Part shown: piece after piece, positions 1-5,359 of the stretch
Numbering within the stretch: position 1 is the first letter of the stretch
How the letters are laid out: the number at the start of each line of letters is the position of its first letter
NCBI GenBank assembly: GCA_031268055.1
Contig: JAIRXY010000158.1
Location: forward strand, 1-6,471
Origin: Prevotellaceae bacterium
Lineage (GTDB): Bacteria > Bacteroidota > Bacteroidia > Bacteroidales > UBA932
Length of the DNA stretch: 6,471 nt
Reading direction: 5' to 3'
Notes under the pieces: model-generated
Seen by the model: only the letters and a program-made list of their open reading frames with translations
Told to the model about the DNA's origin: nothing
Databases searched by the model: none
Made by a program: the position numbers and the translations under genes

Positions 1-288
1 GAGGCCTCGCAAAAGAAAAACAGGTGGGAGGTGCACGCCCAAGCCGGCTGGCAAAGGGAAGGAAAGCCCATCCTGCAGGGCAGCACGCTCTACACGCTCA
101 ACAACCTGCTGGGCGTGGGGGTAGCATGGCAAAATTCGCTGAGCTTGGCGGCGCTTGCGCAGCTGCAAGTAGGCGGCGTAAAAATATGCTACGCCTACCA
201 GGTAGCCAACCTAAACGCCAATATTTTGCAGCATGAGCTTATGCTAAAGTTTAGCTTTGTCAGGCGCAAAAATGCGGATAAATGGTAG
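1..288 (+). CDS. PorP/SprF-family type IX secretion outer-membrane protein, 3' end only
   Basis: The reading frame is open at the left edge and ends in TAG at 286-288, so only the last 95 residues are visible and the true start is upstream. The tail alternates polar and hydrophobic residues in the manner of beta strands. It closes with a GxxxxYxYxxxxL...QHELMLKFSF pattern, close to the GYSYD...SHEIxLxFxF ending typical of PorP/SprF proteins. In that family these are outer-membrane beta-barrel proteins tied to type IX secretion and gliding; that role is family knowledge and is not shown here. A short basic tail (VRRKNADKW) follows the last strand. The gene ends 30 bases before the relaxase. 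It could be cargo of the element or a host gene at its border. A different outer-membrane barrel family is possible because most of the protein is missing. Confidence 0.65.
   Translation, partial: EASQKKNRWEVHAQAGWQREGKPILQGSTLYTLNNLLGVGVAWQNSLSLAALAQLQVGGVKICYAYQVANLNANILQHELMLKFSFVRRKNADKW
225..259 (+). promoter_or_regulatory. Candidate Bacteroidota promoter for the relaxase operon
   Basis: TAGCTTTG at 252-259 fits the Bacteroidota -7 consensus TAnnTTTG exactly, and a TTTG at 225-228 lies 23 bases upstream, at the long end of the usual spacing to the -33 element. Initiation a few bases after 259 would leave a leader of roughly 50 bases before the relaxase ATG at 319. The site lies inside the end of the PorP-like coding sequence, so the match could be coincidental. 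Confidence 0.35.
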
Positions 289-318
289 GCTTTAAGGTTA
301 GCGGGTTTACAACTTGAA

Positions 319-1632
319 ATGATAGCAAAAATCAACACCAGCAGCAGCTCTCGCGGAGCGCTCAACTATAACTATGAAAAGCTGCAGGCGGGAGAGGCAA
401 AAATTTTGCAAACGAACAAAATTTGGCATAAGCACGCTAATGAGGAATTTACCGCCAACGAGCTTGCGTACATACTTGAGGAAAGGGCTGCCGTCAACAA
501 AAACACGCGAAGCCCGTTTGTCCATATTTCGCTTAACCCAAGCCCTGACGACGTGCTTACAGACGAACAGCTGGTCAAGATAGCAGAAGAGTATATGCAG
601 GAAATGGGGTTTGGCGACCAACCTTACATCATGTTCAAGCACGAAGATATTGACAGGCACCACTTGCATATTGTTACTACCAATGTTGATTCGCAGGGCA
701 GAAAAATAAAAATAGGCGATGAAAGCATTGATAAAAACGACTTCTACCGTAGCAAAAGGATAACGCAAGCGTTAGAGCAAAAGTACAAGCTGCACCCTGC
801 GGTAAAGCAAGAAGATGGCAACAGCCCAACTTGGCAGCCGGAAAAGGTAGATACGGCTAAAAAAATAGCCCCTCAGCTCCGCAACATTGTCAAGCACCTT
901 ACTCGCGCTTACAAATTTCAGTCACTCAGCGAATATCGCGCGCTGCTGTCGCTATACAATATTGATGTACAGGAGGTGAAAGGCGAGGCGGCAGGAAGAT
1001 TGTATGCAGGCCTTATTTATTCGGTTGTGGACGACACCGAAAATCGCATGGTTAACCCTGTAAAATCGTCCGTACTTGGCAAGTTTGCTGGGGCAGAAAA
1101 TTTGGGTAAGATTTACAAAAAGAGCGCCGCAAATCCGCTAAGTGAAGCCGCTATCAACCGCATTAAAACCGACCTGCTATCGGTGATGCATGCAGCCACG
1201 AATGAGGTAAATTTAATTCGTCTTGCAAAAGAGAAAGACATTGATTTACGGCTGTACAAAAGCGTAGACGGTCGCATTTATGGGGTCACCATAGTTGACC
1301 ACAAGTCAAGATCGGTCTTCAAGGCTTCGCGGTTGGGTAAAGAATTTTCGGCAAATGCTTTTCATTCGCTGCTGAATCAAAGCAGCTCGAAGCAACATCC
1401 GCTTCAGGAAAGGCAAGCGCCTCCGCTTGAGCATGACAAGCATAGCTTATCCTACGCGAAAGACTTTGGGTGGATGCCGGAGCAGGTGCAAGCAGACGAA
1501 CAGGCGCCGCCGTCGGCAGCATTTCCGCTGGGAGGAATGGGCTCGCTATTCAATGCAGTGGGTGGAGCCACAAAATATGCACCCAAAAAGAGGAAGAAAA
1601 AGAAAGAAAAAGGACAGGATTTATCCATATAG
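319..1632 (+). CDS. mobB: Conjugative relaxase (MobB-like, relaxase/mobilization nuclease domain)
   Basis: This 437-residue protein should nick one strand at oriT and remain attached through a tyrosine to lead it into the recipient. The N-terminus (MIAKINTSSSSRGALNYNYE) matches the start of Bacteroidota relaxases of the PF03432 type; Y17 or Y19 is the likely catalytic tyrosine. SPFVHISLNPSPDD (65-78) is the conserved second motif. The metal-binding histidine motif is H108 followed by HHLHIV (114-119), with H115 and H117 as the HxH pair. Residues 320-348 (YGVTIVDH...VFKASRLGKEFSANAF) resemble a conserved C-terminal segment seen in these relaxases. The C-terminus is very basic (KKRKKKKEKG, 423-432), probably for nonspecific DNA binding. 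The ATG at 319 is chosen because it gives the canonical N-terminus. There is no Shine-Dalgarno site, as is normal in this phylum. The coupling-protein gene follows after 34 bases. It is probably MOBP class; the exact subfamily cannot be set by eye. Confidence 0.93.
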   Translation: MIAKINTSSSSRGALNYNYEKLQAGEAKILQTNKIWHKHANEEFTANELAYILEERAAVNKNTRSPFVHISLNPSPDDVLTDEQLVKIAEEYMQEMGFGDQPYIMFKHEDIDRHHLHIVTTNVDSQGRKIKIGDESIDKNDFYRSKRITQALEQKYKLHPAVKQEDGNSPTWQPEKVDTAKKIAPQLRNIVKHLTRAYKFQSLSEYRALLSLYNIDVQEVKGEAAGRLYAGLIYSVVDDTENRMVNPVKSSVLGKFAGAENLGKIYKKSAANPLSEAAINRIKTDLLSVMHAATNEVNLIRLAKEKDIDLRLYKSVDGRIYGVTIVDHKSRSVFKASRLGKEFSANAFHSLLNQSSSKQHPLQERQAPPLEHDKHSLSYAKDFGWMPEQVQADEQAPPSAAFPLGGMGSLFNAVGGATKYAPKKRKKKKEKGQDLSI

Positions 1633-1666
1633 CAGGTTTAACTTTTAACATAAATCAACTACAGCT

Positions 1667-3706
1667 ATGAGCACAGGTGATGATTCTTTGAGCAAAATTT
1701 TGCGCTTCATTCTGGGCATGAGCATTATTGTGCTGCTCGCCCACATTTACTGGTATTGCCACTTCACCCTTGCCCGCGCGGGGCTTACGGCGCAGGCCAT
1801 TGACGATTTTTTGCGGAATTTCAACGGCACATCAGGCCTGTTTAAGAGCGCTTGGAGCAGCAAATTTGTTTGCGTGGCGCTGCTGCTAATGTTTTGCTTC
1901 GCTACAAAAGGCAAGCCAACGAAAGAAATTAAGGCAGCAACCGTCGCCAGCTATGCTTTTATTGGCGTAGCCCTCTTCTTTGGAAGCAACGTGCTGCTGA
2001 CCATGCGAATGTCGGCTACCACGAAAACGCTGCTGTATTGCAGCGTGCTGATAGCAGGGTACCTATCGCTGCTCTCGGCATTTGTCTTGATTTCGCGGCT
2101 GCTGAATAAAAATCTTATGCACGACCGCTTTAACGTTGAGAATGAAAGCTTTATTCAGGAAACAAGGTGGATTTCCAATGCAAAATCGGATATTCCAACT
2201 ATTCACCTGCCAACGGAATTTTACTACAAAGGCAAGTGGAATAAAGGCTGGATTAACGTTGTAAACCCGCACCGAGCAACGGCTGTTCTTGGAACGCCCG
2301 GCAGCGGAAAGTCGTATGCAGTGATTAACAGCTACATCAAGCAGCTGATAGAGCAGGGTAACGCGCTGTACGTTTACGACTACAAGTTCCCTGCGCTGAC
2401 GGAAATAACGTTTAACCACTACCGCATGTACCCGCACGGGTATAAGCAGAACAAGCCCAAGGTTTACATCCTCAACTTTGACGATCCGCGCAAAAGCCAT
2501 CGCTGCAACCCTCTTAACCCCAAATTTCTGACCGATATTGCCGACGCTAACGAGAGCTCCTTTGTCATCATGATGAATCTCAATAAAACGTGGATTCAGA
2601 AGCAGGGAGACTTTTTTGTTGGGTCTGCCATTACGCTGCTCACCGCCATTATCTGGTTTCTGCGCTGCTACAAGGAGGGCAAGTACTGCACATTTCCCCA
2701 CGCCGTGGAGCTGGTAAACCAGCCCTACGAGAAGTGGTTTCCGATTTTAATGTCCTACTCCGACTTGGACGCGTTCATGACCAACTTTGTGAACTCGTTT
2801 GAGAATGGCGCTATGGAGCAGCTTCAGGGGCAGGTTGCCTCCGTGCAGATTGCCGTGTCCATGCTGGTGTCGCCCCGCGTGTACTGGACGATGTCGGGCA
2901 ACGACTTTTCCTTTGACATCAACAACCCCGACGAGCCGAAAATACTGTGCGTCGGCAATAACCCCGAGCGCGAAAGCGTCTACGCGGCTGCGCTTGGCCT
3001 TGTCAACGCGCGCATCGTGCAGCTGACCAACAAGCAGGACAAGATGCCCTGCGGCATTATCGTTGATGAGCTGCCTACGATGTACTTCCGCAAAATCGAC
3101 AACCTCATCAATACCGCCCGCAGCAATAAGGTAGCAATTTGCCTCGGCTTTCAGGATAATAGCCAGCTCAAGCGCGATTACGGAGACAAGGAGTATGAAG
3201 TTATCGTTAGCACCATCGGCAACCTGTTTTCCGGGCAGGTGCTTGGCAACACCGCCAAAAGCCTACAGGAGCGCTACGGTAAAGTTTTGCAGGAGCGGCA
3301 GAGCATAAGCGTCAACCGTAATGACACCTCAACGTCGTACAGCACGCAGATGGACTACCTCATTCCTGCCGGCAAAATTGCCAACCTGCGCCAGGGTACG
3401 TTTGTTGGCAACGTTGTAGAGGATTTGAAAATGGTTGATGAGCGCGGCAAGCCTATTGAAGGGATGGTGCAGAATATTTTTCACGCTAAAATTATTGTTG
3501 ACCACAGCAAGGTGCAGGCCGACGAGAAAAGGTACCAAAAGCTACCGATAATCACCGATTTTACGCAGCAAGGGGAAGACTGCATGGATAAGATTATTTC
3601 GGGAAATTTTCAAAGGATTAAGGCCGATGTTAAGCAAATAATAGCCGACGAGCTGGAGCGCATTGACGCCGACCCGAGCTTGCAGCATTTGCTGCATAAG
3701 GAGTAG
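1667..3706 (+). CDS. mobC: Type IV coupling protein, VirD4/TraG family ATPase (MobC-like, YWFCY N-terminal domain)
   Basis: This 679-residue inner-membrane ATPase should link the relaxase-DNA complex to the mating channel and power transfer. Four hydrophobic segments lie near residues 11-32, 66-80, 94-112 and 119-146. The first ends in YWYCH (28-32), the signature of the YWFCY N-terminal domain found on Bacteroidota coupling proteins. The Walker A motif GTPGSGKS is at 209-216 and Walker B CGIIVDELP at 462-470, with acidic residues D467 and E468. GFQDNSQLKRDYGDKE (494-509) is the conserved motif downstream of Walker B, and STQMDYLIPAGKIANLRQG (559-577) continues the typical MobC C-terminal pattern. 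Its length is usual for the family and no active-site residue is missing. The ATG at 1667 lies 34 bases after the relaxase stop, so the two genes are probably one transcript; a terminator-like hairpin follows at 3759. Confidence 0.95.
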   Translation: MSTGDDSLSKILRFILGMSIIVLLAHIYWYCHFTLARAGLTAQAIDDFLRNFNGTSGLFKSAWSSKFVCVALLLMFCFATKGKPTKEIKAATVASYAFIGVALFFGSNVLLTMRMSATTKTLLYCSVLIAGYLSLLSAFVLISRLLNKNLMHDRFNVENESFIQETRWISNAKSDIPTIHLPTEFYYKGKWNKGWINVVNPHRATAVLGTPGSGKSYAVINSYIKQLIEQGNALYVYDYKFPALTEITFNHYRMYPHGYKQNKPKVYILNFDDPRKSHRCNPLNPKFLTDIADANESSFVIMMNLNKTWIQKQGDFFVGSAITLLTAIIWFLRCYKEGKYCTFPHAVELVNQPYEKWFPILMSYSDLDAFMTNFVNSFENGAMEQLQGQVASVQIAVSMLVSPRVYWTMSGNDFSFDINNPDEPKILCVGNNPERESVYAAALGLVNARIVQLTNKQDKMPCGIIVDELPTMYFRKIDNLINTARSNKVAICLGFQDNSQLKRDYGDKEYEVIVSTIGNLFSGQVLGNTAKSLQERYGKVLQERQSISVNRNDTSTSYSTQMDYLIPAGKIANLRQGTFVGNVVEDLKMVDERGKPIEGMVQNIFHAKIIVDHSKVQADEKRYQKLPIITDFTQQGEDCMDKIISGNFQRIKADVKQIIADELERIDADPSLQHLLHKE

Positions 3707-3735
3707 ATTTTATACTCAGTAATGCCTACTATATC

Positions 3736-3752
3736 GGATAAATTTATTATCC
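3736..3752. repeat. Short inverted repeat (6-bp arms, 5-base loop)
   Basis: GGATAA at 3736-3741 is the exact reverse complement of TTATCC at 3747-3752, with the loop ATTTA between. It lies 30 bases after the coupling-protein stop and just before a much longer hairpin. It could be a protein-binding site or part of a compound transcription end. The arms are short and the region is AT-rich, so chance is a real alternative. Confidence 0.45.
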
Positions 3753-3758
3753 ATATTT

Positions 3759-3799
3759 ATAGCATATACTATTGATAATTAATAGTATATGCTATTTTT
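3759..3799 (+). terminator. Long AT-rich hairpin followed by a T-run, likely terminator of the mob operon
   Basis: ATAGCATATACTATT at 3759-3773 is perfectly complementary to AATAGTATATGCTAT at 3781-3795, with a 7-base loop (GATAATT). The right arm runs into TTTTT at 3795-3799, followed by A and TT. On the opposite strand no T-run follows the hairpin, so the polarity fits ending + strand transcription from the relaxase and coupling-protein genes, whose stop is at 3706. The stem has only two G:C pairs per arm, weak for an intrinsic terminator. A dimeric repressor site or an oriT-type inverted repeat is the main alternative. Confidence 0.55.
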
Positions 3800-3847
3800 A
3801 TTCTGCATATATTATAAAATAATATACATATAATAATTAATAATATA
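3773..3847. repeat. Diverged 17-bp direct repeat in the AT-rich intergenic region
   Basis: Positions 3773-3789 and 3831-3847 agree at 15 of 17 bases with the shared form TRATAATTAATARTATA; both differences are G to A. The first copy covers the loop and start of the right arm of the long hairpin. The second ends 11 bases before the -7 box at 3859, in the area where RNA polymerase would sit. This is compatible with one regulator binding both sites, but AT-rich sequence produces such matches by chance. Confidence 0.35.
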
Positions 3848-3858
3848 GAAATATTTTG

Positions 3859-3866
3859 TACATTTG
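3859..3866 (+). promoter_or_regulatory. Candidate -7 promoter element for the DUF3945-like gene
   Basis: TACATTTG fits the Bacteroidota -7 consensus TAnnTTTG exactly and is preceded directly by ATTTTG. No clear TTG is found at the usual -33 distance, where the sequence is all A and T. Initiation a few bases downstream would leave a leader of about 35-40 bases before the ATG at 3910, ending in an A-rich run typical of translation starts in this phylum. It also argues against the in-frame ATG at 3856, which would lie upstream of the transcript. Confidence 0.55.
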
Positions 3867-3909
3867 CAACATCTTTTTCCATTATATTCAACAAAAAAAA
3901 ATAAAAAGT

Positions 3910-5271
3910 ATGGCACAAAACGAAAAAGCAGCTCCACATCAGGCTCAGGCTCAGGAGCAAAGAAAGCAACAAGGCGCAAAGCAGGAGCAAGACAAGCTGC
4001 AAGGCGCAAAAATAGATGCACAAAAAAATTTTTTGGAGAACTTTTACCAGAATTTTATGCGACAGTACAAGCGTAAGCCTTGGATAAGCGCAGAGGACTT
4101 AGCTAAAATGCTGCCGGAGCTTGCGCGGCACAACATCAGCGTTGAGCAGCTTCACGAAGAAAAGCTGCTGGAGCAGCTGGTAAACGGAAGAGTTTTGAAT
4201 AAAATGGTGCCGATTGTTGTGCAGATAGATGGCCAAGAGGTAGAAACGCAAGGTAAGCTACAGCTTAGCAAAAATGCCAAGGGTGAGGTTGCTGTTAAGG
4301 TGTTCGCCAAGCGCCATGAACCCAACCTGAGAGAATACTTTGGCCATCAGTTCACTGAAAAACAGGTGGAGCATATCAAAAAAACGGGTACGCTTGGCGA
4401 GGTAATTGAAGTGCAATATCCCGGCTCCGAAAGCAAAACGCCTGTACTGCTAAAACTGGATAAGGATACTAACGTTTTTCACGCGCAGCGAGTAGAGAAC
4501 ATCAGCATACAAAGTAAGTTCTTTGGCGCTACCCTCACCGATGAGCAAAAAGCCCGCTTGATGAAAGGTGAAGCGATAAAGCTGAAAAATATGGTTTCCC
4601 AAAAAACAGGAAAGCCATTTTACGGAAATGTTCAGTACGACCCGCAGAATAAATGCTTGGAGCTGGTATTTACAGAGCAGCAAAAGAAAGAGCAGTTTTT
4701 GCCAAAATCAATGGGCGGGAAAGAGCTGACAAAGCAGCAGCAGCGAGATTTTGCCGCTGGGAAAACGATTCTGGTAACAGATCTGATGAGCAAAAATGGC
4801 AACCTGTACCACACCTACGTTACAAAAAATTTAGTGACGCAGGAATGGAGTCACGTTAACATTGCCGTAAACGCAAAGCAATCGGTCAGGTACCAGCTAT
4901 GCAAGGAAATAACCGATAAATATTTGCAAAATAATCCGCTGCCTAAGCATCAGCAAAGTGAGCTTGACGCGGGGCGAATGGTAGTAGTAGAGGGAGCTGG
5001 GTTGGTTGACAAAATGGGCAAGCAGTTTACCGCGCACATTGTGAAGAATGCGGAGACGAATACGTTAGATTACGCCTCATTTGACTATGCTTTATTTCAG
5101 AAGCAAGCGGAGCAGCATAAGGCGAGCGTTGAAAAGACCGAAAAGAACAAGCTCCAAACCCCAGCTCCCCAAAAACAAAATTCGGCAAAGAAAAAAAATG
5201 AGCATTCTTCTAAGAAACAAAATTCTAAGAAACAAAATTCGGCGAAGAAAAAAGCAGGTATAAAAATGTAG
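3910..5271 (+). CDS. DUF4099/DUF3945-like modular accessory protein of a mobile element
   Basis: This 453-residue protein has no signal peptide or membrane segment. Residues 1-38 are Gln/Lys/Ala-rich with a duplicated 10-residue unit. Residues 40-140 resemble DUF4099 (PWISAEDLAKMLPELARHNI, then VQIDGQEVETQGKLQLS and RHEPNL). Four related modules follow at about 143-195 (YFGHQFTEKQ), 204-254 (FFGATLTDEQ), 268-316 (MGGKELTKQQ) and 341-391 (LPKHQQSELDAG). They share a pattern of L-T-x-x-Q, a Gly about ten residues on, a hydrophobic strand, then K-x-G-x-x-F/Y; this is DUF3945-like. The tail from 421 is a Lys/Ser/Asn/Gln repeat, probably disordered. Such proteins are common on Bacteroidota conjugative elements, but their biochemical role is not established. 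The ATG at 3910 is preferred over 3856 because a -7 box lies at 3859-3866 and an A-rich leader precedes 3910. It appears to be transcribed separately from the mob genes. Confidence 0.82.
   Translation: MAQNEKAAPHQAQAQEQRKQQGAKQEQDKLQGAKIDAQKNFLENFYQNFMRQYKRKPWISAEDLAKMLPELARHNISVEQLHEEKLLEQLVNGRVLNKMVPIVVQIDGQEVETQGKLQLSKNAKGEVAVKVFAKRHEPNLREYFGHQFTEKQVEHIKKTGTLGEVIEVQYPGSESKTPVLLKLDKDTNVFHAQRVENISIQSKFFGATLTDEQKARLMKGEAIKLKNMVSQKTGKPFYGNVQYDPQNKCLELVFTEQQKKEQFLPKSMGGKELTKQQQRDFAAGKTILVTDLMSKNGNLYHTYVTKNLVTQEWSHVNIAVNAKQSVRYQLCKEITDKYLQNNPLPKHQQSELDAGRMVVVEGAGLVDKMGKQFTAHIVKNAETNTLDYASFDYALFQKQAEQHKASVEKTEKNKLQTPAPQKQNSAKKKNEHSSKKQNSKKQNSAKKKAGIKM
3952..4011 (+). repeat. Tandem 30-bp duplication in the DUF3945-like gene
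   Basis: Two adjacent 30-base units, 3952-3981 and 3982-4011, agree at 24 of 30 bases, with the first nine bases and a later block of ten identical. They encode QEQRKQQGAK and QEQDKLQGAK at residues 15-34. The in-frame period keeps the reading frame under copy-number change, and the region looks like a flexible or weakly coiled N-terminal extension. Confidence 0.8.
5209..5238 (+). repeat. Perfect tandem 15-bp repeat in the Lys-rich tail
   Basis: TCTAAGAAACAAAAT occurs twice in a row, at 5209-5223 and 5224-5238, each encoding SKKQN. Related AAACAAAATTCGGC units flank the pair, near 5173-5186 and 5230-5243, both encoding KQNSAKKK. The exact identity suggests a recent slippage duplication. The period is a multiple of three, so changes in copy number stay in frame. 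Confidence 0.8.
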
Positions 5272-5298
5272 CAACCCCAAAAACAAAAAAATTTAGTA

Positions 5299-5311
5299 TT
5301 GGTACTACCAA
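5299..5311. promoter_or_regulatory. 13-bp palindrome, possible operator upstream of the last gene
   Basis: TTGGTA at 5299-5304 and TACCAA at 5306-5311 are perfect reverse complements around one central C. The site lies in the 88-base spacer, about 50 bases before the ATG at 5360. It overlaps a near-match to a -7 box (TAGTATTG, 5294-5301, one mismatch to TAnnTTTG). No T-run follows, so it is not an intrinsic terminator. A repressor site is the natural reading but is inference only. Confidence 0.35.
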
Positions 5312-5359
5312 GAACACGCACATAACAGTAAAATATTAATTATCAAATATTTAAAAATC

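Noticed and set aside
307..768. 153-codon open frame on the - strand opposite the relaxase
   Set aside because: It lies wholly antisense to the conserved catalytic half of the relaxase and has no recognisable domain; it is a shadow frame.
971..977. Strong Shine-Dalgarno-like AGGAGGT inside the relaxase gene
   Set aside because: No suitable start codon and gene follow it, and Bacteroidota make little use of this signal.
1639..1646. TAACTTTT as a -7 box before the coupling-protein gene
   Set aside because: It has one mismatch to TAnnTTTG, lacks a clear -33 partner and would leave a leader of only about 15 bases; co-transcription with the relaxase is simpler.
2063..2701. 212-codon open frame on the - strand opposite the coupling protein
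   Set aside because: It is antisense to the Walker A region of a clearly conserved ATPase and shows no protein-like features of its own.
3856..3909. Upstream in-frame ATG of the DUF3945-like gene (18 extra codons)
   Set aside because: The extension overlaps the promoter box at 3859-3866 and AT-rich leader sequence, and its residues do not look like part of the protein.
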